NCBI GenBank assembly: GCA_965234475.1
Contig: OZ248397.1
Coordinates: forward strand, 558,001 to 622,000
DNA: 64,000 nt
Reading direction: 5' to 3'
DNA from: Methylopumilus sp947499625
GTDB lineage: Bacteria > Pseudomonadota > Gammaproteobacteria > Burkholderiales > Methylophilaceae
Shown: positions 1-9,681 of the stretch, one piece after another
Layout: the number at the start of each line of letters is the position of its first letter
Numbering within the stretch: the stretch's first letter is position 1
The notes under the pieces: model-generated
What the model was told of the DNA's origin: nothing
Seen by the model: the letters and a program-made list of their open reading frames with translations, nothing else
Databases searched by the model: none
Made by a program: the position numbers and the translations under genes

Positions 1-1
1 T

Positions 2-160
2 GATGACGGAAAAAACATATTTGTTCACACATTGAATGGTTCTGGACTTGCAGTTGGTAGAACATTAGTTGCGGTTATTGAGAACTATCAGAATGAAGAT
101 GGGAGTATTACGATCCCTAAAGCATTAGCTCGTTATATGGGCGACATTGAAAGGATTTAG
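2..160 (+). CDS. serS: Seryl-tRNA synthetase, C-terminal end (partial)
   Basis: Only the last 52 codons are present; the gene begins outside the window. The reading frame from base 2 to the TAG at 158-160 encodes the end of a class II seryl-tRNA synthetase. The recognisable part is HTLNGSGLAVGRTLVA, which is class II motif 3 with its ATP-binding arginine, followed by the family's usual ending of the type DGSI.IPKAL..YMG. The enzyme charges tRNA-Ser in the cytoplasm. The stop overlaps the end of the convergent rpiA by 4 bases, so no terminator space is left between them. Confidence 0.93.
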   Translation, partial: DDGKNIFVHTLNGSGLAVGRTLVAVIENYQNEDGSITIPKALARYMGDIERI

Positions 161-831
161 TTTTTCCAAATCTCACGAATTTTTCCATTATTACTAATTA
201 AGGCACCATGCGCGAGATTATAAAAAATACCATGCTCTACAATGCCTGGCGTTTGCGATAGAAGTGCATTTAATTCCGCAGTATTTTTTTCAGGATAATT
301 AAAATCGAGTACAAAATTACCACAAGATGTAATCGCATATCCATCTTTTGCTGCATTAATTCTTATATCGCCTGTTCCTTTCTTCATTAAGATATTTTTA
401 ACAATCTCCCACGCAAAGGGTTGGACTTCCGAAGGTATGGGAAAGTTATTTCCAATCTTTTTAACGATTTTAGACTCATCCACAATGACAATAAATTTTT
501 TAGCCGATCGGGCCAGTAGTTTTTCTCGAACGAGATCATAACCCCGCCCTTTAAGTAAAGAAAGATCAGCGTCAATTTCATCTGCTCCATCAATATATAG
601 ATCAATTTCTTTGATCTGTTCCATAGCTATAATTGGTAAACCCGCTTCTTTAGCTTTAATCATACTTACAACCGAGCTTGATACTGCTCTTATGTTTAGC
701 TTTTCTTCCTTATTTCGCTTAGCTAAAGCATCAATAAAGTAGTTAGCGGTTGATCCAGTGCCCAAGCCAACAATCATATTCTCGCTAACGTACTGCAGGG
801 CTTGGTGCGCGACTAATTCTTTATCATTCAT
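157..831 (-). CDS. rpiA: Ribose-5-phosphate isomerase A
   Basis: Cytoplasmic isomerase converting ribose 5-phosphate and ribulose 5-phosphate. It belongs to the pentose phosphate pathway and, in methylotrophs, feeds pentose regeneration for formaldehyde fixation. The protein is 224 residues, normal for RpiA. Seen: GLGTGSTA at residues 22-29, DGADEID at 81-87, and K94 and E103, matching the D81/D84/K94/E103 active-site set of the E. coli enzyme. The usual glycine-rich loop after K94 reads KGRGYD instead of KGGG. I chose the ATG at 831 because AGAGGG lies 6 bases upstream of it; an in-frame TTG at 846 would add 5 residues and has less support. It is divergent from mfd, with only 14 bases between the two starts. 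Confidence 0.93.
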   Translation of the reverse strand: MNDKELVAHQALQYVSENMIVGLGTGSTANYFIDALAKRNKEEKLNIRAVSSSVVSMIKAKEAGLPIIAMEQIKEIDLYIDGADEIDADLSLLKGRGYDLVREKLLARSAKKFIVIVDESKIVKKIGNNFPIPSEVQPFAWEIVKNILMKKGTGDIRINAAKDGYAITSCGNFVLDFNYPEKNTAELNALLSQTPGIVEHGIFYNLAHGALISNNGKIREIWKN

Positions 832-845
832 GACATTCCCTCTCA

Positions 846-3800
846 ATGAATACTAGCTTTAAAGCTTATAATATTGCTAATCATTTATACATGCAATATA
901 TGCCATTAGAAGCAAATTATCAAAGTAAAGAATCACTATCGACAGCTGAAATTGATGGCTCTGATAGCTATTCTCTTGTTAAGTATATTCAAGATGAAAT
1001 TACTAAAAGTAAAAAGTCTTTAGCAATTTTTACGGAAACTGCATTCGAAGCAAGGCGTCTTATGGAAGAGATGCTTTGGTTTAATCCAGATTTAAAAATT
1101 AACTTATTGCCCGATTGGGAAACTCTTCCTTACGATCACTTTTCACCCCACCCAGATCTAATATCAGAACGACTTCTAACTCTTTATCAAGTCACTCAGG
1201 AAAAATTTGATGTGGTAATTATCCCTGTAACCACAGCGCTTCACTTATTACCTCCTAAAAGTTATATACAACAATTTAGCTTTCATTTTTCTAAAGGGCA
1301 AAAAGTTGATATTGAAGCTTTTAAAAATCAACTCACATTAAACGGATATATGAATGTCGTTCGCGTCATGGCCCCTGGAGAGTTTTCAGTAAGGGGAAGT
1401 CTCATTGATTTATTTCCTATGGGGAGCATTGTGCCGTATCGCTTAGATTTCTTTGATAATGAGATTGATTCGATTCGCACATTCGATGTTGATTCCCAAA
1501 GAACACTCTATCCTATCAATGAAATCAAGCTGCTTCCGGCCCGCGAATGTCCTATGGATGAAAAATCCATCAGTATATTTAGACAAAATTATCGAGAGCG
1601 CTTTGAGGGTGACCCGTCTCGCTCATCGATTTATAAAGATATCAGTAAGGGCATCCCCATAGGTGGTATTGAATGGTACATGCCCTTATTTTTTGAAGAG
1701 ATGAGTGATATTTTTAGTTATTTTTCAGACAATACGATTATTTATAAACACGGCAATCTTGATCTAGCTTGTAGTCATTTTTGGCATGAAACTGAAAAAC
1801 GTTTTCGATTGTTTGCTTATGATGCTGAAAGACCAATTTTAGAACCTCAAAATCTTTTAATTAAGCCAGATCAATTTTTTAAATCTATCAATACATATAA
1901 GAAGTTTGATTTAAAACGTGCAGAAGTATATGAAAAAATTCCTGATATATCTATTGATAGAAAAAACATTCAGCCTTTAGCAAAACTTGATCATTTTATT
2001 AAAAGTAATCTTAAAAGAATTTTTATCTTAACGGATAGCTTAGGTCGTCGAGAAACTGTTTCTGAGCTCCTAAAGTTAGCTAGCATTAAGTTTAAAGCAA
2101 CAGATGATTGGTCTTCAGCTATAGATATTAGTGATCAAGTGGTTTTGACTGTGAGTCCATTGCATCACGGCTATATTTCATCAGAGCATATTGTTATTAC
2201 AGAATCTGAGCTTTATGTAAATACCGTTCGTCAATCAAGAAGACGCCATCGTGATAAGAATTTCTCAACTGATGCCATGGTGCGTGACTTATCAGAGCTA
2301 AAAGAAGGTGACCCTATTGTTCATGAGCAATATGGCGTAGGCCGATTTAAAGGATTATTTAATTTGGATTTTGGTGAGGGTGAAAGTGAATTCCTGCTTT
2401 TAGAGTATTTTGGACACGATAAACTTTATGTGCCTGTATCCAATTTGGATCTTATTTCACGATACTCCGGAGGACCAGCTGAAACTGCACCGTTACATAG
2501 GCTGGGTTCAGATCAATGGGATAAGGCTAAGAAAAAAGCCTTGAAACAAATTCATGACACTGCTGCAGACCTCTTAAATATTTATTCGCAGCGCTCCATC
2601 AAAAAGGGGTACGCCTTCAAAATTAATTTACAAGATTATGAGAGATTCACAGATGGATTTCCATTTGAGGAAACTGATGATCAATTAACAGCAATTAATG
2701 CTGTGATTAATGATATGGAGTCACAAAAGCCGATGGATCGTCTCATATGCGGCGATGTGGGTTTCGGCAAGACAGAAGTTGCATTACGGGCAGCATTTAT
2801 AGCGGCTAATGATGGAAAGCAAGTTGCTATATTAGTGCCGACAACACTACTTGCCGAACAGCATTACAATAATTTTATGGATCGTTTTTCAGATTCTCCG
2901 ATCAAGATTGCAGAAATTTCTCGTTTTAAATCTAAAAAAGAACAGGCTGAGTCACTTTTGAAACTTGCTAATGGTGAAATTGATATCATCATTGGTACAC
3001 ATAGGCTTATTCAAAATGATATTAAATTCAAAAATTTAGGGCTAATTATTATCGACGAAGAACACCGTTTCGGTGTCCGCCAAAAAGAATTGCTTAAAGC
3101 TATGCGGGCTGAGGTTGATGTCCTAACACTTACGGCGACTCCTATTCCTCGAACTCTATCGATGGCTATGGAGGGTTTGCGAGAGTTTTCTATTATTTCC
3201 ACTCCACCACAAAAACGTTTATCGATTAAAACATTTGTTAATAATTATTCAGAAGGCATCATTCGTGAGGCAGTTTTAAGAGAATTTAATCGAGGCGGGC
3301 AGGTGTATTTCTTGCATAACGATGTTGACACTATCACTTCGATGAAAGAAAAATTAGGAAAGTTAATTCCTGAAGGGCTAATTGAGATTGCTCACGGACA
3401 GATGCGAGAGCGAGAGCTTGAAAGAGTCATGCATGATTTTTATCAACAAAAGGCTAACATTTTACTTTGTACAACTATTATTGAAACAGGTATTGATATT
3501 CCATCAGCTAATACTATTATTATGAATCGTGCAGACATGTTTGGGCTAGCGCAACTGCATCAGTTAAGAGGACGAGTAGGCAGATCTCACCATCAAGCAT
3601 ATGCATATTTACTTATTGATCCAGACAGGAAGATTAGTGTCCACGCTCAAAAACGATTGGAAGCTATTCAACTACTTGAAGATTTAGGTGCAGGTTACTA
3701 TCTTGCCATTCATGATTTAGAGATTCGTGGAGCAGGCGAGTTGCTAGGCGATAATCAAAGTGGGCAAATGCATGAAATTGGATTTAATCTGTATGTAGAA

Positions 3801-4304
3801 ATGCTGAATTACGCTGTAAAGCAACTTAAAATTGGTAAAAAATTAAGTCTTGATACTCCGCTTCATAAAAACACAGAAATTAATTTACATACACCAGCCA
3901 TTATTACCAATAGCTATTGTGGTGACATCAATGAAAGACTTGTGCTTTATAAGCGAATGTCAGGACTTAATGATAGCGACCAATTGGTGGGCATGAAAGA
4001 GGAGCTGGTAGATCGGTTTGGTGTGATGCCAGAACAAACACAGTCCCTTATCTCTTTTCATGACTTAAGAATTTTCATTCAACATCTTGATATTAAAAAA
4101 ATAGATGCGAGTGATGTTTCAATTCAAATTACATTTGCTAGTGACAGTAAAATTGACCCACTAAATCTTATTAAGTTATTAAGCGAAGATAAGCGATGCC
4201 GCATGAGTGGACCGGATAAAATTAAAATCTCTATTACACTTTCTGATATTTTAGAGCGGGTTAAGTTTATTAAAGACTTTTTGGATAAAATATTTTTAAC
4301 GTGA
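846..4304 (+). CDS. mfd: Transcription-repair coupling factor Mfd
   Basis: ATP-dependent DNA translocase that removes RNA polymerase stalled at lesions and recruits UvrA/UvrB. At 1152 residues it is full length. In order: an N-terminal UvrB-like module, the RNA polymerase-interacting region (HEQYGVGRFKGL near residue 495), a RecG-like helicase core with Walker A GDVGFGKT at about 636-643, the DEEH box, TLTATPIPRTL, and RGRVGRS near the end of the motor, then the C-terminal regulatory domain. The start is uncertain: the ATG at 846 has no visible Shine-Dalgarno sequence, and ATGs at 894 and 903 in the same frame are alternatives. Any promoter would have to lie within the first codons of rpiA. 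Confidence 0.97.
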   Translation: MNTSFKAYNIANHLYMQYMPLEANYQSKESLSTAEIDGSDSYSLVKYIQDEITKSKKSLAIFTETAFEARRLMEEMLWFNPDLKINLLPDWETLPYDHFSPHPDLISERLLTLYQVTQEKFDVVIIPVTTALHLLPPKSYIQQFSFHFSKGQKVDIEAFKNQLTLNGYMNVVRVMAPGEFSVRGSLIDLFPMGSIVPYRLDFFDNEIDSIRTFDVDSQRTLYPINEIKLLPARECPMDEKSISIFRQNYRERFEGDPSRSSIYKDISKGIPIGGIEWYMPLFFEEMSDIFSYFSDNTIIYKHGNLDLACSHFWHETEKRFRLFAYDAERPILEPQNLLIKPDQFFKSINTYKKFDLKRAEVYEKIPDISIDRKNIQPLAKLDHFIKSNLKRIFILTDSLGRRETVSELLKLASIKFKATDDWSSAIDISDQVVLTVSPLHHGYISSEHIVITESELYVNTVRQSRRRHRDKNFSTDAMVRDLSELKEGDPIVHEQYGVGRFKGLFNLDFGEGESEFLLLEYFGHDKLYVPVSNLDLISRYSGGPAETAPLHRLGSDQWDKAKKKALKQIHDTAADLLNIYSQRSIKKGYAFKINLQDYERFTDGFPFEETDDQLTAINAVINDMESQKPMDRLICGDVGFGKTEVALRAAFIAANDGKQVAILVPTTLLAEQHYNNFMDRFSDSPIKIAEISRFKSKKEQAESLLKLANGEIDIIIGTHRLIQNDIKFKNLGLIIIDEEHRFGVRQKELLKAMRAEVDVLTLTATPIPRTLSMAMEGLREFSIISTPPQKRLSIKTFVNNYSEGIIREAVLREFNRGGQVYFLHNDVDTITSMKEKLGKLIPEGLIEIAHGQMRERELERVMHDFYQQKANILLCTTIIETGIDIPSANTIIMNRADMFGLAQLHQLRGRVGRSHHQAYAYLLIDPDRKISVHAQKRLEAIQLLEDLGAGYYLAIHDLEIRGAGELLGDNQSGQMHEIGFNLYVEMLNYAVKQLKIGKKLSLDTPLHKNTEINLHTPAIITNSYCGDINERLVLYKRMSGLNDSDQLVGMKEELVDRFGVMPEQTQSLISFHDLRIFIQHLDIKKIDASDVSIQITFASDSKIDPLNLIKLLSEDKRCRMSGPDKIKISITLSDILERVKFIKDFLDKIFLT

Positions 4305-4392
4305 AATATATACTAGTTTTTTTCATTTTTTAGCTATTGCTAAGTTAAATTAGAACAAGGATCCTGTCATAGGAGACTCATCAGTATTGACT

Positions 4393-7038
4393 CTAAAGTA
4401 ACTTCAATCGCATGAGTTTTGGCGCAAAATTCTCGATTTTGCTGCTTAAAACGTCTATCTCAATTATTTCTATGGGTTTTGCCTCATAAAAACTCTTGCC
4501 GTAGGTGTCCCAAAGCATTGATAAAAATGAATTTGAAGCAGGTTTCATTTCATCCTTAAATGTTACGGATCCCACAAGATGAAGCTTTGCTTTTGCTCTA
4601 GTCATGGCAACATAAAGTAACCTTTTTAATTCATTTTCTTCTCTATTTTTTTCGATCCCATAAATTAAATCATGCAAATGAGGTGATTTATTATCAGGCT
4701 CACTAAATGCTGTAACGTTGTAAATATTGTTATTTTTAATAAAACTATCAGACAAAATCATTTTTTTGTCTGATGCTCGTGTTGTTGAGTTTAATGATGG
4801 AATAATGACTACATCAAATTCAAGACCTTTAGCTTTATGTATTGTAAAGAATTGAATTCGCTCTTCAGCAGAAGGAACGTCAGATAAATACGTTTTTTTA
4901 ATTTGATATTCGACTAGCTCAAAATCAATACCTATAGGTGAGCTTGATGTTTGTAGTATGTCAAAAAATTTATTAATATCTACAATGTCGTTTGGGTTAT
5001 GAAGACATAGTTCACCACCTAAATTCATCCAGACTGATTCTACAAGTCTTCTAATGTGAGTCTTGCTTTGATGTTCAAATGCATTTTTTAATATATCGAT
5101 CAGTCGTTGAATTCTTTTCCTTCCATCCGAAGAAATTTCATTCATTTTATTTTCATCTTGAATAATTTCCCATACTGTTGAGGTATGGTCATTTTGAAAT
5201 AGTAAAGCTAGGTCATTTAGCATGATACCACACCAAGGCGCTCTAAGAATTGCAAGCCAGTGAATTCGGTCACTTAAGTCAAGCATAGCGTAGCTTAATG
5301 AAAGAATATCTTGAATAGATTGGTGCTGGTCTAATGCATCAATTTCTACTGCATTAAATTTTAGTGTAGGTTTGAATTTTCTAATGTAATTTATTAATTC
5401 TGATAGGTGACTTCGAGATCTTGTGAGGATAGCAATTTTTTCATTTTCGGGGAATGTATCAATCAGATTACATACATACTTTGCTTCTTCGGTATCAATA
5501 TCAATATTTTCATCAAATACTAATGCATGAAATTTAAACTCATTTGTATTAAAATCATGCTCTTTTTTTGCTGAAACAAAAGGCTTGTAAGATACAGCCC
5601 CTTCTTGAATAGAATCATCTTTAGGCAGTATATTTTGAAATATCCGATTTATCTCATTCACAATAAGCGAGGAGGACCGGTAATTATCTTTTAGTCGGAT
5701 AGTTTCTAAGGGAATTGTATTGAAACCATTTTTTTTAGCTTCTATAAAAATGCTGACATCAGCTTCCCGAAACTTATAGATAGATTGCATAGGATCACCA
5801 ACACAGAAGATCGTTTTCTGTGCTTCAGGTGTCCATCCATCCACAATTTTAGTTAAGAAATTAAAATGACTTCTGCTTGTATCTTGAAATTCATCGATAA
5901 GTAAGTGAGAAATTTTATAATCTAAAGATAATAAAAGATCGCTTGCAGCATCATTTTTACCAAGTGCCTCATTCGCGATCTCAATGATCTCGATAAAATC
6001 CACTGTATTTCGTTCCCTAAATAGCTGTCGCAGTTTCTTTTCACACTGAAGGAGAAGATTTGAGATAGATTTTAGTCTTAATGAATATGTTTCATTAATA
6101 GGCTCTGGAATATCCTTAATGGCTAATAAAAAATCCATAGTTGGGAGATTGCGACATTTAGTTTTGTAGATCTCTCCTTCATTATCATTCTTAAATCCTT
6201 CTCGCACTGTAATATTTTCACGCCTATTATTTTTATCTGTAAATAAAATTTTTGTGATCATTTGCCATAAAAGGATTTCTTTTGTATCAAAATTAAAGCT
6301 ATTTTTATTTTCTAGTTTTACGTCTTTTCTAAGATTTATATCTTCTAAGTAGCGAAGTATTTCTATAAGATCATTTAGCTGATCTTGATTTAGCGCATCT
6401 TTAATTTTTTGATAAATGGGCTTAATTAAATTATCAAGGTAGGCATTGCTTTCTTCGATGATTTGCTCACTTGCTTTTTGAGTCAGTGCATAACATCGAG
6501 ATTTCCACTGGTCGCGGATCGACATCATCGCCACTAAACGACGATTAATCTTTTCATATTCATTGTCATAATGAGAAAAGACAATTTTAATATCTTCGAT
6601 GTTATCTTTAGCTTGTAATGTTTGTTTCACGGACTCCTCATAGAATTTTTCAGGAGTGTCGGTGATATTAGGTTTGCTCCCCATTTTGCTTAATATAGGA
6701 ATTTGACTGACTACGTTATGGCAGAACTTATCAATAGTCATCACCTTAAGTCGTGACGGATCGCGTTCAATATCCCAGCCTTTTTCTTCTGAGCGCTTTA
6801 GAATTGTTTGAGTAAAAAGACTCTTTCTTTCTTTTATTCGCTCTAAAATCTTAGCTTTCATTTCTGAAGCAGCTTTTTTTGTGAAGGTTATCGCCACGAT
6901 CTCTTCAGGTGCGTCAACGACGGTGAGTAATTTTAAATATCGATCGGTCAGCAAGCTTGTTTTTCCAGAACCTGCCGGAGCTTCAACTATAAAAGAGCTC
7001 AGATGAAGGGCTTTTTCTCTTAAGGCAGCGTCATTCAT
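4393..7038 (-). CDS. AddA-like UvrD-family helicase lacking a C-terminal nuclease
   Basis: Superfamily 1A DNA helicase, 881 residues, predicted to work with the upstream AddB-like nuclease in resecting double-strand breaks. All helicase motifs are visible: Walker A APAGSGKT (20-27), AITFTKKAASEMK, LLIDEFQDTS, VGDPMQSIYKFREAD, LKDNYRSS, TIHKAKGLEFDVV and LLYVAMTRAKAKLHLVG. After the last motif only about 60 residues remain, ending in FAPKLMRLKLL. AddA proteins normally carry a further C-terminal PD-(D/E)XK nuclease of a few hundred residues; none is present, and only 88 bases separate this stop from mfd. The ATG overlaps the stop of the partner gene in an ATGA, suggesting translational coupling. 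Helicase function is sure; the AddA label is inference from pairing. Confidence 0.85.
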   Translation of the reverse strand: MNDAALREKALHLSSFIVEAPAGSGKTSLLTDRYLKLLTVVDAPEEIVAITFTKKAASEMKAKILERIKERKSLFTQTILKRSEEKGWDIERDPSRLKVMTIDKFCHNVVSQIPILSKMGSKPNITDTPEKFYEESVKQTLQAKDNIEDIKIVFSHYDNEYEKINRRLVAMMSIRDQWKSRCYALTQKASEQIIEESNAYLDNLIKPIYQKIKDALNQDQLNDLIEILRYLEDINLRKDVKLENKNSFNFDTKEILLWQMITKILFTDKNNRRENITVREGFKNDNEGEIYKTKCRNLPTMDFLLAIKDIPEPINETYSLRLKSISNLLLQCEKKLRQLFRERNTVDFIEIIEIANEALGKNDAASDLLLSLDYKISHLLIDEFQDTSRSHFNFLTKIVDGWTPEAQKTIFCVGDPMQSIYKFREADVSIFIEAKKNGFNTIPLETIRLKDNYRSSSLIVNEINRIFQNILPKDDSIQEGAVSYKPFVSAKKEHDFNTNEFKFHALVFDENIDIDTEEAKYVCNLIDTFPENEKIAILTRSRSHLSELINYIRKFKPTLKFNAVEIDALDQHQSIQDILSLSYAMLDLSDRIHWLAILRAPWCGIMLNDLALLFQNDHTSTVWEIIQDENKMNEISSDGRKRIQRLIDILKNAFEHQSKTHIRRLVESVWMNLGGELCLHNPNDIVDINKFFDILQTSSSPIGIDFELVEYQIKKTYLSDVPSAEERIQFFTIHKAKGLEFDVVIIPSLNSTTRASDKKMILSDSFIKNNNIYNVTAFSEPDNKSPHLHDLIYGIEKNREENELKRLLYVAMTRAKAKLHLVGSVTFKDEMKPASNSFLSMLWDTYGKSFYEAKPIEIIEIDVLSSKIENFAPKLMRLKLL

Positions 7039-9638
7039 TGCTTGGTTTGCTCAAATTGTAATATTCGCTCAGGAATTCTTAGGATAGGTTTAACGTGACA
7101 GTAAGCCATGTCTTTTTCGCGCATAAATCTAACTGCTGCATCACCCACTTCGTAGCTTTTAACTGCATCATTAATACGACACTTCCAAAAGCCAAGTAAG
7201 TCATCCCATGATTGGTATTGATTAGAAGAGGAAGGGTCCTTGATGCCTTTAAGAAGGGCCATATCACGACCGATGCCAATCCATTGAGGTTTTGGTGTGT
7301 TGATAACGCCAATAGCAATGGCATCAATAGGCTTATCTGAGGCAAAGAGAGCATAGAAAGGCATCTGAAGCTCCCCATAAGCATTGAGAAACCATTCGTT
7401 TAGGGTTTTTGTAGCTCCAGACTTGTAATCAATGACAATCTTGTTCTGATTAACTTCATCAATACGATCAATTTTGATATTAAAGTTAAGATAACCTAAA
7501 TGGACGGGTATACTTTTTTCTGTCTCTTTGACTTCAAAATCACCTCGTTTTAATTCATATTGAATCCATTTTTCAAGGTAATTTATCAAGCGCTTTTCTT
7601 CAATATTAAAAAGTTCAGGTAAGATTCTGGGGTACCTCTTCTGTTCTGTTGAAATGGTTTTGTGTGCGATATCCTGTATCTTTTTTGAGAGCTCTTTTTC
7701 GCTTAAAGCGCTTACTAGAGATGATGATTTATATTCCATCCAAAATTGCTCTAAGGATTTATGGAAGAGATTTCCTCGAAGCCTAGTAGTTAAATTTTCC
7801 TCATCTTCATCTTCTATTGGTTTGGCTCCAAGCCTAAATTCATAGAATGCCCAAGCAGGGCAGACGGACTGTGCTTCAAGTAATTTAATCCCAGATTTTG
7901 CAGTCTGTAAGACGTCAATTTTTATTGAAGTATTATCTTCAATATACTCTATAAAATGTTGATTTAATGTATTTTTTTTATAGTTAAAATTTATATCTTC
8001 ATGTAGTTTCGAAGATATGAATTTATATAATGTAGGCGACGGAAAGATATCTTCTTCACCCATTTTTTTAGCATAAGAGAGTGTTACTGAGGGTGACGTA
8101 TGAGTGAATTTGTCTAAAATCTTTGTAGCATGTAAATGCCGTTTTTCATGTGTGCTGATGTGACTATCATGCTGAATTTTGATAGGGATAAATGGATTAT
8201 ATTGGTGAAGTGTAGGCCAATTATGTTCATTTAAATTCATAATCCACGTAGCATCATAAGTATCATAAGGCGCTTCATGAAAGCCTAAAATATCAATTTT
8301 ATAATCACCCTGATGCTGGTGTTGATGGGTGGTTTTTTTAAGGTAATACTGAAGCGTATCTAACATATCTTGAATAGATATTTCACCTGTAAGCTTGTCT
8401 AGCGATGATAAGGTTTTGGTAATTTTCTTCCACGCCTGATAAATACCTTCCTCATACACATCTTTTGGATTTAACAGTCTTGATTGAATACTCTTTAAGT
8501 GCCCATCAAATGTTTTCATCCACGCAGAAGGAGTTCTTTTCGCCCGCCACTCATGATGAGAGGTTTGTATTTGATCTAAATGCATCTTTAGCGAAGGAAT
8601 TAAATCATTTAATCCTTCAGTCGACTCAAATATTTCAATAAGTTCGCTAATTGAGACATTGCCTCTACGTTTTCTTTTTAATTGGTTAATCAGCCTGTAG
8701 CGAAGACTTAACTCTTGATCATCTGACCATCCGTTATAACTTAAGATATTTTTAAGGTCATTAATATTGAAAAGGCCTCGCGCGCTAAATTCTATGAGTC
8801 TTAGATTTAAATAAACCATGGGTAAATGAAATAACGGTGTACTTAAAGAAAACTGATAAATTCTTTTTTCTTGAGATAAGCTTGGGGTGAATGTTTCAGG
8901 ATGGAATGTTTTATCAAGTAAGCTTGTGAGGCGATCGATGATTTGATCAAGCTGGGGCGTCACAATAAGTATTTTTTTATTATGTTCTATTTGTTTTTTG
9001 CACCATTCGACAATTTGCGTGCACTCATGTTCTTCATTAAGAAAAACACGCGACTCAATATAAGGTTCTATTTTAGGACCTTCAAAAAAAGTCACATCAA
9101 TTTGAGTTTTGCATGCATCAATAAATGATTCTTCAATGGGCGTTCTAAATTCAAAATTTACAAAATGAATAGGGTGGTTAATAGATATATCCTTATTTCT
9201 GATATGTTCAATTGCTATTTTGATAAGACCACTAAAAGTGATGATACTTTTATCACTGCAATATTTTTTAAAAATTAAGCGCCAAGCGTTAAAAAATGCA
9301 TGCTCTTCACTGCGCTCTTCACTTTTTAAAGTATTTTCACCAATAAGAAATTGATCTATGAGTCGATCAGCATGGCTAGCAGGCTCACTTAAGCTTTCTA
9401 TATTAGATAAATCAAATGAGGATTTTTTGTATTGTTTAATACTACTTTCCCATAACAATTTTTCTTCAATACCATTAAGAACTCGGTATGGCATGATAAT
9501 GTCCGGGTATTTTTCAAAGAGATTATTAATGAAATCATGAAGTGCCATCACTTTTTCTTTTGAGTTAAAGTGCTGGCTTAGTTTAAAAGCTTCTTTTGAA
9601 TTACGGCAGAGATAGATAGGCTTTTGCTCAGAATGCAT
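7035..9638 (-). CDS. AddB-like PD-(D/E)XK nuclease, DNA repair
   Basis: Protein of 867 residues resembling the betaproteobacterial AddB-type repair proteins that accompany an AddA-like helicase. The C-terminal third holds a RecB-type nuclease: RLRGNLFHKSLEQF (motif with the first conserved His), IDRIDEV, then IDYKSG with D737 and K739 as metal and catalytic residues, and the downstream QMPFYALF (QxxxY). The N-terminal part resembles a degenerate helicase fold without a clear Walker A. A conserved cysteine pattern for an iron-sulfur cluster was not convincingly seen. It is the first gene of the pair and overlaps the helicase gene by 4 bases. It probably supplies the nuclease activity of the complex. 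The ATG at 9638 is used; no strong ribosome-binding site is visible. Confidence 0.82.
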   Translation of the reverse strand: MHSEQKPIYLCRNSKEAFKLSQHFNSKEKVMALHDFINNLFEKYPDIIMPYRVLNGIEEKLLWESSIKQYKKSSFDLSNIESLSEPASHADRLIDQFLIGENTLKSEERSEEHAFFNAWRLIFKKYCSDKSIITFSGLIKIAIEHIRNKDISINHPIHFVNFEFRTPIEESFIDACKTQIDVTFFEGPKIEPYIESRVFLNEEHECTQIVEWCKKQIEHNKKILIVTPQLDQIIDRLTSLLDKTFHPETFTPSLSQEKRIYQFSLSTPLFHLPMVYLNLRLIEFSARGLFNINDLKNILSYNGWSDDQELSLRYRLINQLKRKRRGNVSISELIEIFESTEGLNDLIPSLKMHLDQIQTSHHEWRAKRTPSAWMKTFDGHLKSIQSRLLNPKDVYEEGIYQAWKKITKTLSSLDKLTGEISIQDMLDTLQYYLKKTTHQHQHQGDYKIDILGFHEAPYDTYDATWIMNLNEHNWPTLHQYNPFIPIKIQHDSHISTHEKRHLHATKILDKFTHTSPSVTLSYAKKMGEEDIFPSPTLYKFISSKLHEDINFNYKKNTLNQHFIEYIEDNTSIKIDVLQTAKSGIKLLEAQSVCPAWAFYEFRLGAKPIEDEDEENLTTRLRGNLFHKSLEQFWMEYKSSSLVSALSEKELSKKIQDIAHKTISTEQKRYPRILPELFNIEEKRLINYLEKWIQYELKRGDFEVKETEKSIPVHLGYLNFNIKIDRIDEVNQNKIVIDYKSGATKTLNEWFLNAYGELQMPFYALFASDKPIDAIAIGVINTPKPQWIGIGRDMALLKGIKDPSSSNQYQSWDDLLGFWKCRINDAVKSYEVGDAAVRFMREKDMAYCHVKPILRIPERILQFEQTKQ

Positions 9639-9681
9639 GCTTCTATTGTAAACTTATCCTCGTTAATTATTATTTAAAAAT

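Noticed and set aside
4330..4343. TTAGC/GCTAA hairpin between mfd and the helicase gene as a terminator
   Set aside because: Only five AT-rich pairs and no T tract downstream on either strand; too weak to call.
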